A DNA stretch of 64,000 nucleotides from Methylorubrum populi (GCF_002355515.1 NZ_AP014809.1:1441001-1505000); one strand, 5' to 3'. Counted from the first letter of the stretch, positions 32,540 through 41,922 are shown. Notes: generated from the letters alone by a model not told the origin. A program made the numbers and translations.

Positions 32540-33799
32540 ATGTCGGAGCCGCTCGTGGATCCTCAGCGTGGCACCTCCTTAGGCCGTTTTCTGCTCCGGC
32601 GCAGCGTCGGGGTCGGCCTCGCACTCTCCCTGCTGGCGGGCGCCGCCTGGCTCGCGACGCCGGTCTCGGTGTGGCAGACCGCACCGGCCCAGGCCGCAAC
32701 CCCGCAGGATGAGCCGGCGATGCCGGCCGCTGTCGCCACGGTCGAACCCCGCGACGTGATCCTGTGGGACGAGTTCTCCGGCCGCCTGGAGGCGGTCGAC
32801 CGCATCGAGGTGCGCGCCCGCGTCGGCGGCGCGATCCAGGCCACGCATTTCGTCGAGGGTGAGCTGGTCAAGCCCGGCGACCTCCTCGTGACCATCGATC
32901 CCGCGCCCTACGCGGCGGAGGTCGAGCGCCTGGAGGCCCAGGTGGCCGGCGCCGAGGCGCGCGTCGCCCTGACCTCGAGCGACCTCGAGCGCGGGCAGCA
33001 ATTGTCGGACCGGCACATCGTCACGGCGCGCGACCTCGACGTGCGCGCCAACGCCTTCAAGGAGGCGAAGGCGACTCTGGCGGGGGCGAAGGCGGCCCTG
33101 GCGGCGGCGCGGCTCAATCTCGACTACACTCAGGTGCGGGCGGCTGTCGGCGGCCGCGTCGGCCGCCGCGAGATCACGCCGGGCAACCTCGTGGCAACGG
33201 GCGCCGGCGCCGCGGTGCTGACGACCCTCGTCTCGGTCGATCCGGTCTATGCCAGCTTCGACGCCGACGAGACCGTCATCCTGAAGGCGCTCGCCTCGAT
33301 CGCCGAGCCGGCGGGCGGGCGCGGCCGGCTCGCGCGGATCCCGGTCGAGATGATCACGGCCGATGGGGCGCGCGCCAAGGGCAGCCTGCAATTCATCGAC
33401 AACAAGGTCGATGCCCGCAGCGGCACGGTCCGCGTCCGCGCCACCTTCGCCAACGGCGACGGCCACCTGATCCCGGGCCAGTTCGCGCGGATGCGGCTGG
33501 GCCAGGCCGTCCCCGAATCGCTCCTGCTCGTCGATGAGCGCGCCATCGGCACGGACCAGGACAAGCGCTTCGTCCTCGTGGTGGGAGCCGACGGCCGGGC
33601 CGAGTTCCGGGCCGTCACCCTCGGCCGGGCCGTCGACGGCCTGCGCGTCGTGACCTCCGGCCTCTCCGGCGGCGAGCGCATCGTGGTCAACGGGCTGCAG
33701 CGCATCCGGCCCGGCACCCGCATCAGCCCCGAGCCGGTCCGGATGGGCGCCCGCCCGCAGGATTCTTCGCCCCAGACGGGCAAGCTCGCGCAGCGTTAG
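32540..33799 (+). CDS. RND efflux membrane-fusion protein (AcrA/MexE-like)
   Basis: A 419-residue periplasmic adaptor with an N-terminal membrane anchor (SVGVGLALSLLAGAAWLA), lipoyl halves (RVGGAIQATHFVEGELVKPG and VRAAVGGRVGRREITPGNLV), a helical hairpin and a C-terminal membrane-proximal domain (LVVNGLQRIRPGTRI is read as IVVNGLQRIRPGTRI). No ribosome site precedes ATG 32540; GTG 32555 (VDPQRGTS) behind GGAG is a reasonable alternative. Its stop codon TAG lies inside the first unit of a 19-bp tandem repeat. It partners the RND permease downstream. Confidence 0.93.
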   Translation: MSEPLVDPQRGTSLGRFLLRRSVGVGLALSLLAGAAWLATPVSVWQTAPAQAATPQDEPAMPAAVATVEPRDVILWDEFSGRLEAVDRIEVRARVGGAIQATHFVEGELVKPGDLLVTIDPAPYAAEVERLEAQVAGAEARVALTSSDLERGQQLSDRHIVTARDLDVRANAFKEAKATLAGAKAALAAARLNLDYTQVRAAVGGRVGRREITPGNLVATGAGAAVLTTLVSVDPVYASFDADETVILKALASIAEPAGGRGRLARIPVEMITADGARAKGSLQFIDNKVDARSGTVRVRATFANGDGHLIPGQFARMRLGQAVPESLLLVDERAIGTDQDKRFVLVVGADGRAEFRAVTLGRAVDGLRVVTSGLSGGERIVVNGLQRIRPGTRISPEPVRMGARPQDSSPQTGKLAQR

Positions 33800-33854
33800 A
33801 AGCCTCGCGCAGCGTTAGAAGCCTCGCGCAGCGCTAGAAGCCTGGCGCAGCGCT
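33788..33854 (+). repeat. 19-bp tandem repeat spanning the stop codon
   Basis: GCGCAGCGTTAGAAGCCTC occurs twice without change, then once as GCGCAGCGCTAGAAGCCTG, then as a 10-base partial. The first unit contains the stop codon of the membrane-fusion gene; each further unit repeats a TAG. The rest of 33855-33970 is an ordinary leader before the RND gene. Confidence 0.9.
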
Positions 33855-33970
33855 GAGACGCCTACCGCTCCGATCCGACACCCAAAACCGCCCGGCGGCA
33901 ACGCCGTGACCGGCAGCCCCATCGGCTGCGCGGGCGGCCTTCCTACGCCCCGTCTTCCCCGAGGGTCGGC

Positions 33971-36900
33971 ATGAATCTCTCCAAGTTCTTCATCGACCGG
34001 CCGATCTTCGCGGGCGTGCTCTCGGTGCTCATCTTCGTGGGCGGGCTCATCTCGCTCTTCGCGATGCCGATCTCGGAATATCCGGACGTCGTGCCGCCCT
34101 CGGTCGTCGTCCGCGCGACCTTTCCGGGCGCCAACCCCAAAGTCATCATCGAGACCGTAGCGACGCCGATCGAGGAGCAGATCAACGGCGTCGAGGGCAT
34201 GCTCTACATGTCGAGCCAGGCCACGACCGACGGCGTGATGGTGCTGACCGTCACCTTCCGGCTCGGCACCGATCCCGACAAGGCGCAGCAGCTCGTCCAG
34301 AACCGCGTCTCGCAGGCCGAGCCGCGCCTGCCGGCGATCGTGCGCCAGCTCGGCATCGTCACGGTGAAGTCCTCGCCCGATCTCACCATGGTCGTGCACC
34401 TCGTCTCGCCCAACGGGCGCTACGACATGACCTATCTGCGCAACTACGCGGTCTTGAACATCAAGGATCGCCTCGCCCGTCTCGACGGCGTCGGGCAGGT
34501 CCAGCTCTTCGGCTCCGGCGACTACGCCATGCGGATCTGGCTCGACCCGCAGCGGGTGGCCGAGCACGGCCTGTCCGCCGGCGACGTGGTGCGCGAGATC
34601 CAGGCCCAGAACGTCGAGGCGGCGGCCGGCGTCATCGGCGCCTCGCCCGCGGTGCCGGGCCTCGACCTGCAGCTGTCGCTCAACGCCGAGGGCCGCCTCA
34701 CCAGCGAGGAGCAGTTCGGCGACATCGTCGTCAAGACCGGGGAGAACGGCGAGATCACCCGCCTGCGCGACCTCGCGCGGATCGAACTCGGAGCCTCGGA
34801 CTACGCGCTCCGCTCGCTCCTCGACAACAAGTCGGCGGTGGCGATCCCGATCTCGCAATCCCCGGGCTCGAACGCGATCCGGATCTCGGATCAGGTCCGC
34901 CAGACCATGGCCGAGATCAAGCGGACCATGCCGGAGGGGGTCGATTACCAGATCGTCTACGATCCGACGCAGTTCGTGCGCGCCTCGATCGAGGCGGTGA
35001 TCCACACGCTGCTGGAGGCGGTCGCCCTCGTCGTCCTCGTGGTGATCCTGTTCCTGCAGACGTGGCGGGCCTCGATCATCCCGCTTCTCGCCGTGCCGGT
35101 CTCGATCGTCGGCACCTTCGCGGTGATGCACGCCTTCGGCTTCTCCATCAACGCGCTGAGCCTGTTCGGCCTCGTGCTCGCCATCGGCATCGTCGTAGAC
35201 GACGCCATCGTCGTGGTCGAGAACGTGGAGCGCAACATCGAGGCCGGCCTCTCGCCGAGGGAGGCCAGCTATCAGGCCATGCGCGAGGTCTCCGGCCCGA
35301 TCATCGCCATCGCGCTCGTTCTCGTCGCCGTCTTCGTGCCGCTCGCTTTCATCAGCGGATTGACGGGCCAGTTCTACAAGCAGTTCGCGCTCACCATCGC
35401 GATCTCGACGGTGATCTCGGCGATCAACTCGCTGACCCTCTCGCCGGCCCTGTCCGCGCTCCTGCTCAAGGACCATCACGCGCCGAAGGATCGGCTGACC
35501 CGGATCCTCGACACGCTGCTCGGCTGGTTCTTCCGCCGCTTCAACCGCGCCTTCGGGCGGGCCTCGGACGGGTACGGGCGCGGCGTCGGCGCCGTCGTCT
35601 CGCGGAAAGGCGCGATGATGGTCCTCTACCTCGTGCTCGTCGGCGTGACCGTGGTGCTGTTCCAGAGGATCCCCGGCGGCTTCGTGCCGGGCCAGGACAA
35701 GCAGTACCTCGTCGGCTTCGCGCAGCTGCCCGACGGCGCCACCCTCGACCGGACCGAGGAGGTGATCCGCCGCATGAGCGAGATCGCGCTGAAGGAGCCC
35801 GGCGTCGAGAGCGCGGTGGCCTTCCCCGGCCTGTCGATCAACGGCTTCACCAACTCGTCGAATTCGGGAATCGTGTTCTCGACGCTGAAGCCGTTCGAGG
35901 AACGCAAAGGTCCGGACTTGAGCGGGGCGGCGATCGCGCAATCGCTGAACAAGAAGTTCGCCGCGATCCCCGAGGCGTTCATCGCGATGTTCCCGCCCCC
36001 GCCCGTCAACGGGCTCGGCACGATCGGCGGCTTCAAGCTGCAGATCGAGGATCGGGCCGGCCTCGGCTACGAGGCGCTCAACGAGGCGACCAAGGCGTTC
36101 ATGGCCAAGGCGGCGCAGGCGCCGGAGCTCGCCGGCCTGTTCTCCAGCTTCCAGATGAACGTGCCGCAGCTCTTCGCCGATCTCGACCGGACCAAGGCGC
36201 GCCAGCTGCGCATCCCGGTCACCGACGTGTTCGACACGCTGCAGATCTATCTCGGCTCGCTCTACGTCAACGATTTCAACAAGTTCGGCCGCACCTACTC
36301 GGTCCGCGTCCAGGCCGACGCGCCGTTCCGGGCCCGCTCCGACGATGTCGGGCAGCTCAAGGTCCGCGCCGGCTCCGGCGAGATGGTGCCGCTCTCGGCC
36401 CTGCTGCGGGTGCGGCAAACCGCGGGGCCGGAGCGGGCCATGCGCTACAACGGCTTCCTGTCGGCCGACATCAACGCCGGCGCGGCGCCCGGCTTCTCGT
36501 CGGGGCAGGCGCAAGCGGCGGCAACCCGCATCGCCGCCGAGACCCTGCCGCGCGGCTTCGCCTTCGAGTGGACCGACCTGACCTACCAGGAATTCATCGC
36601 CGGCAATTCCGGGATCTGGGTCTTCCCGCTGGCGCTGCTGCTCGTCTTCCTCGTGCTGGCGGCGCAGTACGAGAGCCTGACCCTGCCGCTCGCCATCCTC
36701 ATGATCGTGCCGATGGGACTGCTCGCGGCGATGTTCGGGGTCTGGCTGTCGGCGGGCGACAACAACGTCTTCACGCAGATCGGCCTGATCGTGCTCGTCG
36801 GCCTCTCGGCCAAGAACGCCATCCTGATCGTGGAATTCGCCCGCGAACTGGAGTTTGCCGGCCGCACCCCGCTCGCGGCCGCGATCGAGGCGAGCCGCCT

Positions 36901-37162
36901 GCGGCTGCGCCCGATCCTGATGACCTCGATGGCCTTCATCATGGGCGTCCTGCCGCTGGTGACCGCGACCGGGGCCGGGGCGGAGATGCGCAACGCCATG
37001 GGCGTCGCAGTGTTCTCCGGCATGATCGGCGTTACCGCCTTCGGCCTGTTCCTGACGCCGGTCTTCTACGTGCTGCTGCGCCGCCTGACCGGCAACAGGC
37101 CGCTCAAGCAGCACGGCAGCGAGGTGCAGGCGCATCCGGACGGCATCGCCCGCGCCGCGTGA
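33971..37162 (+). CDS. RND-family multidrug efflux permease (AcrB/MexF-like)
   Basis: A 1063-residue inner-membrane proton/drug antiporter, full length for the HAE1 family. It starts MNLSKFFIDRPIFAGVLSVL, the canonical first helix. Family motifs include GISEYPDVVPPSVVVRATFP-type text (read as PISEYPDVVPPSVVVRATFP), and the proton-relay segment FGLVLAIGIVVDDAIVVVEN with two Asp in TM4. The second half holds QIGLIVLVGLSAKNAILIVE with the conserved Lys. Two large periplasmic loops flank these. It works with the upstream adaptor and a shared outer-membrane channel, under TetR control. Confidence 0.96.
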   Translation: MNLSKFFIDRPIFAGVLSVLIFVGGLISLFAMPISEYPDVVPPSVVVRATFPGANPKVIIETVATPIEEQINGVEGMLYMSSQATTDGVMVLTVTFRLGTDPDKAQQLVQNRVSQAEPRLPAIVRQLGIVTVKSSPDLTMVVHLVSPNGRYDMTYLRNYAVLNIKDRLARLDGVGQVQLFGSGDYAMRIWLDPQRVAEHGLSAGDVVREIQAQNVEAAAGVIGASPAVPGLDLQLSLNAEGRLTSEEQFGDIVVKTGENGEITRLRDLARIELGASDYALRSLLDNKSAVAIPISQSPGSNAIRISDQVRQTMAEIKRTMPEGVDYQIVYDPTQFVRASIEAVIHTLLEAVALVVLVVILFLQTWRASIIPLLAVPVSIVGTFAVMHAFGFSINALSLFGLVLAIGIVVDDAIVVVENVERNIEAGLSPREASYQAMREVSGPIIAIALVLVAVFVPLAFISGLTGQFYKQFALTIAISTVISAINSLTLSPALSALLLKDHHAPKDRLTRILDTLLGWFFRRFNRAFGRASDGYGRGVGAVVSRKGAMMVLYLVLVGVTVVLFQRIPGGFVPGQDKQYLVGFAQLPDGATLDRTEEVIRRMSEIALKEPGVESAVAFPGLSINGFTNSSNSGIVFSTLKPFEERKGPDLSGAAIAQSLNKKFAAIPEAFIAMFPPPPVNGLGTIGGFKLQIEDRAGLGYEALNEATKAFMAKAAQAPELAGLFSSFQMNVPQLFADLDRTKARQLRIPVTDVFDTLQIYLGSLYVNDFNKFGRTYSVRVQADAPFRARSDDVGQLKVRAGSGEMVPLSALLRVRQTAGPERAMRYNGFLSADINAGAAPGFSSGQAQAAATRIAAETLPRGFAFEWTDLTYQEFIAGNSGIWVFPLALLLVFLVLAAQYESLTLPLAILMIVPMGLLAAMFGVWLSAGDNNVFTQIGLIVLVGLSAKNAILIVEFARELEFAGRTPLAAAIEASRLRLRPILMTSMAFIMGVLPLVTATGAGAEMRNAMGVAVFSGMIGVTAFGLFLTPVFYVLLRRLTGNRPLKQHGSEVQAHPDGIARAA

Positions 37163-37282
37163 CGGGCGAGGTTGTTCGGGGATCGCATCACCCGCGATCC
37201 GCGTCGCCGCCTCGGAAACGGCTTCGCTCCGTCATCACGAGGCGAAACCCGAGCGAGCAAGCGGAAATCCTGGCGCAGCCGC

Positions 37283-37762
37283 TCAGAAGCCGCTGCGCAC
37301 CCGCAGATGCGTGTGCGTGTGGTTCGATGCGAATCCTTCCTCGTGCGCGTGCGCCGAGGTGTCCTCGGCGACCGGAATCAGGTTGAGCGTGCCGTGCATG
37401 ACGCCGCGCTCGAGAAACAGCCTCTCCGCGTAGGACGACACATCGCCGACGGGACCGCGCATCAGCGTCACGTCGATCGACGTCGTGTGATCGATCGGAA
37501 CCGACAGGGAGGCGACCGCCTGATCGTGGCGGTCGAGGCGCCCCTGCGGCACGCGGGATGCGAGGTTCCGTACCGACTGGTCGATCGTATAGCTGACGAC
37601 GCCGAAGCACGGCGCGTCGGCCGGTGCGTCGGGACGCGCGGACAGGCCTCGCCGCACGAGGTCGCGGATGGCTTCCGATCGGCTCCCCGCGCCCGTGCTC
37701 TCCATGTAGGCATCGAGCGCAGCGGCCAGTTCGTCATCGATGGCGATGGTCGTGCGCTGCAT
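37283..37762 (-). CDS. NikR-like ribbon-helix-helix regulator lacking canonical nickel ligands
   Basis: A 159-residue regulator. The N-terminal RHH domain (QRTTIAIDDELAAALDAYM, SRSEAIRDLVRRGL) and C-terminal ACT-like domain (GVVSYTIDQSVRNLASRV; GVMHGTLNLIPVAED) match NikR over its full length. In the metal-binding strand the sequence is ASLSVPIDHTTSIDV where E. coli NikR has ATLHVHINHDDCLEI, so the residues aligned with His87, His89 and Cys95 are Ser, Pro and Ser; the residue aligned with His76 is kept (RHDQ). A C-terminal extension adds HAHEEG and NHTHTH. It may respond to another metal or use the His tail. No nickel-transport gene lies beside it. Confidence 0.85.
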   Translation of the reverse strand: MQRTTIAIDDELAAALDAYMESTGAGSRSEAIRDLVRRGLSARPDAPADAPCFGVVSYTIDQSVRNLASRVPQGRLDRHDQAVASLSVPIDHTTSIDVTLMRGPVGDVSSYAERLFLERGVMHGTLNLIPVAEDTSAHAHEEGFASNHTHTHLRVRSGF

Positions 37763-37790
37763 GGATGAACCTCTCCCGATCCGCGCCGAC

Positions 37791-37896
37791 CAGAGCCTCG
37801 TCCCGAGAGGTGGGTGCCGACGTTCGGAAAGAGACGATGCGCAATCAAAAGTCGAGAGCATCGTTCCGGATCCGATATCCGGGACGATGCTCTCGG
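37791..37896 (+). repeat. Palindromic repeat element, family A copy 1 (intergenic)
   Basis: A 106-base element ending in a strong palindrome, GAGCATCGTTCCGGAT / ATCCGGGACGATGCTC (37855-37894). It aligns over its full length with the reverse complement of 43519-43625 (shared CGTCCCGA-AGGTGG-TGCCG and TTCGGAAA-AGACGATGC). It separates the nikR-like gene from the FNR-controlled operon and could act as a terminator for read-through in either direction. Confidence 0.8.
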
Positions 37897-37960
37897 CTGT
37901 TCTGTCGCCGCGGCCGAACGGGCGGCCGGCCGTTTCGGGGCACGGAGGCCGTCGACCGCC

Positions 37961-37974
37961 TTGCGCTGGATCAA
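37961..37974 (+). promoter_or_regulatory. FNR/FixK box upstream of the stress-protein/cytochrome operon
   Basis: TTGCGCTGGATCAA fits the alphaproteobacterial FNR/FixK consensus TTGAT-N4-ATCAA with one degenerate half (TTGCG is a common variant). It lies 68 bases before the start at 38042, a suitable place for activation. Confidence 0.65.
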
Positions 37975-38041
37975 GGCACCCCGTCCGGGCGGCCGGCAAG
38001 GATGATGCCGTCGAGCGGATGGGGGAGCCCCGGAGGCGAGA

Positions 38042-38854
38042 ATGGCTTACGCGAACATCCTGGTCTCGGTCGATCTCGACGGAACCGCCCCCGACCGCAT
38101 CCGGCTCGCCGCCGGCCTCGCGCGGCGCTTCGAGGCGACCCTCACCGGAGCGGCCGCCTGCAAGGTACCGGCACCGGATTACGTGCGCGACATCGGCGAG
38201 ATCGACGACGAGGATCCCCGCTTCGAGGAGAAGGCGCGCGCCATGCTCGAGCGGGCACGCGCCCTGTTCGAACAATCCGCCGAGGCTCCGCTGCACCGCG
38301 ACTGGCGCGAGGCCTTGGCCGGCCCGATCACCCATCTCGTCGGGCAGGCACGGGCGGCCGACCTCCTCGTGGTGGGGCGCCGCGGCGTCGACGACGCCCC
38401 GTTCGGCGCCCTCAGCGTTCCGCCCGGCCCCGTCCTGATGGAGGCCGCCCGCCCGATCCTCGTGGTGCCCCCGCGCACCGAGCACCTCCGGGGCGCCCGG
38501 ATCGTCGTGGCCTGGAAGGACGGCCTGGAAGCGCGCCGGGCCGTCTCGGCCGCTCTGCCCTTCATCCGGGAAGCGGATCAGGTCTTCGTCGCCAGCACCG
38601 GCGAGGGCGCCCGCTACGAGGGTGCGGAGGATGTCGCCGGCCATCTCGCCCGCCACGGCGCCTCCGTAACGACGCATCTGCTGCGCACCGCCGTGAGCGA
38701 CAGCGACGAACTCCTGCGTTTCGCCCTGAAACAGGAGGCCGACCTCATCGTGATGGGCGCCTACGGCCGCACGCGCCTGCGCGAATGGCTGTTCGGCGGC
38801 GTCACCTACGAGATGCTGCAACGCAGCCCCCTCCCCTGCCTGATGTGTCATTGA
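38042..38854 (+). CDS. Tandem universal stress protein (UspA x2)
   Basis: A 270-residue cytoplasmic protein with two Usp domains. The first (residues 1-140) starts MAYANILVSVDLDGTAPDRI and includes VVGRRG. The second (about 155-270) starts ARIVVAWKDGLEARRAV and ends with the ATP-binding motif IVMGAYGRTRLREWLFGGVT followed by a Usp-like C-terminus. Ribosome site GGAGGCGAGA precedes ATG 38042. Its stop overlaps the cytochrome c start. In alphaproteobacteria such genes often belong to FNR/FixK regulons; a box lies upstream. Confidence 0.92.
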   Translation: MAYANILVSVDLDGTAPDRIRLAAGLARRFEATLTGAAACKVPAPDYVRDIGEIDDEDPRFEEKARAMLERARALFEQSAEAPLHRDWREALAGPITHLVGQARAADLLVVGRRGVDDAPFGALSVPPGPVLMEAARPILVVPPRTEHLRGARIVVAWKDGLEARRAVSAALPFIREADQVFVASTGEGARYEGAEDVAGHLARHGASVTTHLLRTAVSDSDELLRFALKQEADLIVMGAYGRTRLREWLFGGVTYEMLQRSPLPCLMCH

Positions 38855-39192
38855 TGCGCGTTCCGACCGTCCTCCCGATCCTCGCCCTCCTGCTGATTGC
38901 CCATCCAGCCGCCCTGCCGGCCGCGGCGCCGGCCCTCGATGCCCGCGCCCAGCGCGGCGAGACCATCGCGCGGACGAACTGCGCCCGCTGCCACGCGATC
39001 GGTCGCGTCGGCGCGAGCCCGCTGGCGGAAGCGCCTCCGTTCCGAGACCTGCACCGCAGCTATCCCGTCACGGACCTGGCCGAGGCGCTGGCCGAGGGCA
39101 TCACCACGGGGCACCCGTCGATGCCGGAATTCCGGCTCGATCCCGACGAGGCCCACGCCCTGATCGCCTATCTTCAGAGCCTCGAACGCTGA
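38854..39192 (+). CDS. Small periplasmic cytochrome c
   Basis: A 112-residue mono-heme cytochrome. The signal peptide LPILALLLIAHPAALPAAA precedes the heme site CARCH (in TNCARCHAIGRVG) and the probable axial Met in HPSMPEFRLDPDEAHALIAY. It is a class I cytochrome, co-transcribed with the Usp gene (ATG overlaps the TGA by one base). The electron partner is not evident; the context suggests low-oxygen respiration. Confidence 0.9.
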   Translation: MRVPTVLPILALLLIAHPAALPAAAPALDARAQRGETIARTNCARCHAIGRVGASPLAEAPPFRDLHRSYPVTDLAEALAEGITTGHPSMPEFRLDPDEAHALIAYLQSLER

Positions 39193-39258
39193 GGCGCCTC
39201 GGAGTGCCGCCCGAAACGTCCGGTCACAGCGGCGCGGTAAGGGTTTCGGGAGCGACGC

Positions 39259-40011
39259 TCAGTTCGCCGCAAGATGTTCGAGCCGCGCGGGATCCACAAG
39301 GCGCACCCCGCCGGGCACGATCAGGATCGCCTTCTCCCGGTCGAGCCGGGTCAGCATCCGGCTCACCGTCTCGATAGTGAGGCCGAGATGGTCGGCGATG
39401 TCCTGCCGGCCCATCGGCAGCTCGACGGTGATGGAATCGTGCCCGATGCGGCCGTAGCGCGCGCGCAGGCCGAGCAGGAAGCTCGCGACCTTCTCCTCGG
39501 CGGTGCGGCGGCCGAGCAGCATCATGTGATCCTGTGCCAGCGACAGCTCATGGCCGGCCCGCTCGTAGAGGCGCTGCAGCAGGTGCGGCGTCTGCGCGAC
39601 GAGGCCGGCGAAGGCGCGCCTCTCGAACCGGCAGAGCATCGTCGGCGCCAGCGCCTCGGCGGTGACGGTGAAGCGCTCGGGCAGAGCGAGGCCGAGGAAA
39701 TCGCCGACCATGGCGAAGCCCATCACCTGCCGCCGCCCGTCCGGCAGGAGTCGCGAGAGGCGTAAAGCGCCCTCGGTGACGTTGTAGACGGCGCCGGCCC
39801 GGTCGTCCTGCTGGAACAGGGCCTGGCGCGGGTCGAGGTGGACCTGCTGGCTCAGCGCCTCCAGGCCGGCGAGTTCCTCGCGCGTGAGCGCCGCGCAGAC
39901 GCTGACGAGGCGGACCTTGCACGCGGCGCAGCCGCCCTCCGATCGATCGTGGGCGCAGGCATGGCCGGCCGGAGCAGGCTCGGCATGGGCGCTCTCCGCT
40001 GAGCCGTGCAT
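39259..40011 (-). CDS. FNR-type oxygen-responsive regulator (Crp/Fnr family)
   Basis: A 250-residue regulator with an N-terminal Cys cluster: Cys28-x2-Cys31-x7-Cys39, an extra Cys19, and a fourth ligand in TMLCRFERR, consistent with an oxygen-labile [4Fe-4S] cluster. The cyclic-nucleotide-like barrel follows, then the Crp-type helix-turn-helix with the FNR recognition helix (MGRQDIADHLGLTIETVSRM). E-x2-S-R contacts predict binding to TTGAT-N4-ATCAA, matching the boxes at 37961 and 43702. Start ATG 40011 is preferred; ATG 40032 would add MRGGRCP. Bases 40012-40296 to its right hold nothing that I can support. Confidence 0.93.
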   Translation of the reverse strand: MHGSAESAHAEPAPAGHACAHDRSEGGCAACKVRLVSVCAALTREELAGLEALSQQVHLDPRQALFQQDDRAGAVYNVTEGALRLSRLLPDGRRQVMGFAMVGDFLGLALPERFTVTAEALAPTMLCRFERRAFAGLVAQTPHLLQRLYERAGHELSLAQDHMMLLGRRTAEEKVASFLLGLRARYGRIGHDSITVELPMGRQDIADHLGLTIETVSRMLTRLDREKAILIVPGGVRLVDPARLEHLAAN

Positions 40012-40296
40012 CGGACACCTCCCGCCGCGCATCCCCCGAGCCTATCCAATAGCCCCGATCCGCCCCGCCTGTGAAGCCGCGGCGAACAGAGCCGGAAAAC
40101 CCGAGCAAGCGCAGGACAAAGCGCAGTCGAGGAAGAGGATGTTTCGGGAAGAAATTCGCCTCTCTACCGGACAGGATGCGCCTGAAGGTCCGACCTCAGG
40201 CCGGAACTACTCGGCTTCTTCCCCGGCCACACGGACTCGGATCGGGCCCGGACACGGCAGGCGGGGCGAGCGCGCCTGACGCCCTCACTCCGACCC

Positions 40297-41922
40297 TTAC
40301 GTCGTCCCGAGCGAGACCCGGCGCCCGGGCAGCCCGAGATCCGGGCGGTGGCTCGTCAGCACGACGACGCGGTCGCGCCAGCGGGCGAGCAGGCGCCCGA
40401 GGATCCGGGCGGCCTGATCGTCGCGCAGATGCTCGGCCGGCTCATCGAGCAGGAGGACGGGGGCCGGGCTCAACCATGCGCGGGCGAGGTTGAGGCGCTG
40501 CGCCTCGCCGAGCGAGAGGCTGCCTTCGGCGATCCAGGCGTCGAGGCCGCCGCCGGCACGGAGGCGGGCGTCGAGTTCGACGGCCTCCAGCGCCGCCCAC
40601 AAGGCCGCGTCGGAGGCGCCGGGCGCGAACAGGTTCTCGCGCACGGTGTCGGAGAGGATCGCCGCATCGTGCAGGCTCAGATGCGTCAGCGCCCGCCGCT
40701 CTTCCGCCGGGCGGACGGCACCGCCGAGCCGGATCGTCTCGCCGGGCCGCTCCGCGCTCCAGCCGGCCAGCGCCTTCAGCAGGGTGGTCTTGCCGCAGCC
40801 GCTGGCGCCGACGAGGGTCAGCGGCGTGCCGGGGACGACGGCCAGCTCCGGGGCCGGGCCGAGATCGCGCCCGTCCGGCGCCCGCAGGTGCAGGCCGTGC
40901 AGGGTCAGGGCGCCCGGGGCGGAGCCGGGCCGCGGGGCAGGCTCGGCAGCGCTGCCCGGCTCCACGGCGAGCGACCGGCGGGCGAGACGCGCGCGGACCG
41001 AACCCGGCAGCGTCCGCGCCAGGGACAGGATCGGCTCGGCGAGACCGAGCCAGGCGAAGGCGAGGAAGGCGGCGGGCAGGAGCCCGGTGCCGCGGGCGCC
41101 CGCGCTCCAGGCGGCGAGCAGCACCGCCAAGGCGAGGCTGGGACCGGCGAGCGCCAGCAGGGCCTCGAACCGGGCGAGCGCCCGCCGTCCATCGGCGGCC
41201 TCGCGCTCGGCATCGCGCAGCGGATCGAGGGCAATCCGCAGGGCGGCGCCGCGACGCCCCTCGGCTGCGAGGGGCACGGCCCCCGCGAGGGCGGTGCCGA
41301 GATGCGTGGCGGCGGCGCGGCGCGCATTCCGCGTCCACGCCTCGATGCCGGCAAGCCGCCTCAGCGTGCGCCGCGCGATGAGAGCGCCGGCCAGCGCGAG
41401 CCCGGCGACTGGAAGGAGCGCGAGCGGCGCGACGTAAGCCGTGAGGAGCGTGAGGAGGCCGAGTGCCGCGCCGGTCAGGGCGACGGGAAAGCCGACGCGC
41501 AGACGGGCGTAGTCGATGTCGGCCACGTCGTCGATGAAGTCGGCGAGCCGCTCCGGGCGGCCGAGTTGCCAGCCGGCGCCGCGGCTCTCCGGCGCCCGCG
41601 CGAGCGCCGCGAACAGGCCGGCGCGGCGGCGGACCTGATCGGTCAAAGCCGCCCGGTGGCCGGCCATGCGCTCGCCGTAGCGCGCGCCGGTGCGCAGCAG
41701 CGCGAACAGGCGCACCAGGGCGGCGGGATGGTGGAAGTTGAAGGCGAAGGCCGCCGGCCCGGCACCGGCCAGGGCCACCGCCGCCAGGAAGCTCACGGCG
41801 GTGCCGGCGAGCGCGAGGTTCGCCGCGAGCGCCAGCGCCGCGAGGACGAAGGCGAGGCGCCAAGCTCGGGCGGTGTCGGCGCGGGTCGAGCCGGCGGGCG
41901 CGGTGTCGGAGCGGGTGCGCAT
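40297..41922 (-). CDS. cydC: ABC transporter CydC (heterodimeric thiol exporter subunit)
   Basis: A 541-residue inner-membrane ABC exporter half: six-helix transmembrane domain (LAFVLAALALAANLALAGTA at the N-terminus), then an ATPase with Walker A VGASGCGKTTLLKAL, signature LSLGEAQRLNLARAW and Walker B PVLLLDEPAEHL. With CydD it exports cysteine/glutathione, or heme as recently proposed, needed for cytochrome bd assembly. ATG 41922 overlaps the cydD stop by one base (TGATG); GTG 41925 is also possible. Divergent from cydABX. Confidence 0.93.
   Translation of the reverse strand: MRTRSDTAPAGSTRADTARAWRLAFVLAALALAANLALAGTAVSFLAAVALAGAGPAAFAFNFHHPAALVRLFALLRTGARYGERMAGHRAALTDQVRRRAGLFAALARAPESRGAGWQLGRPERLADFIDDVADIDYARLRVGFPVALTGAALGLLTLLTAYVAPLALLPVAGLALAGALIARRTLRRLAGIEAWTRNARRAAATHLGTALAGAVPLAAEGRRGAALRIALDPLRDAEREAADGRRALARFEALLALAGPSLALAVLLAAWSAGARGTGLLPAAFLAFAWLGLAEPILSLARTLPGSVRARLARRSLAVEPGSAAEPAPRPGSAPGALTLHGLHLRAPDGRDLGPAPELAVVPGTPLTLVGASGCGKTTLLKALAGWSAERPGETIRLGGAVRPAEERRALTHLSLHDAAILSDTVRENLFAPGASDAALWAALEAVELDARLRAGGGLDAWIAEGSLSLGEAQRLNLARAWLSPAPVLLLDEPAEHLRDDQAARILGRLLARWRDRVVVLTSHRPDLGLPGRRVSLGTT

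Noticed and set aside
33815..37135. 1106-codon minus-strand open frame
   Set aside because: Antisense to the RND permease; His/Asp/Arg-rich translation without domain features.
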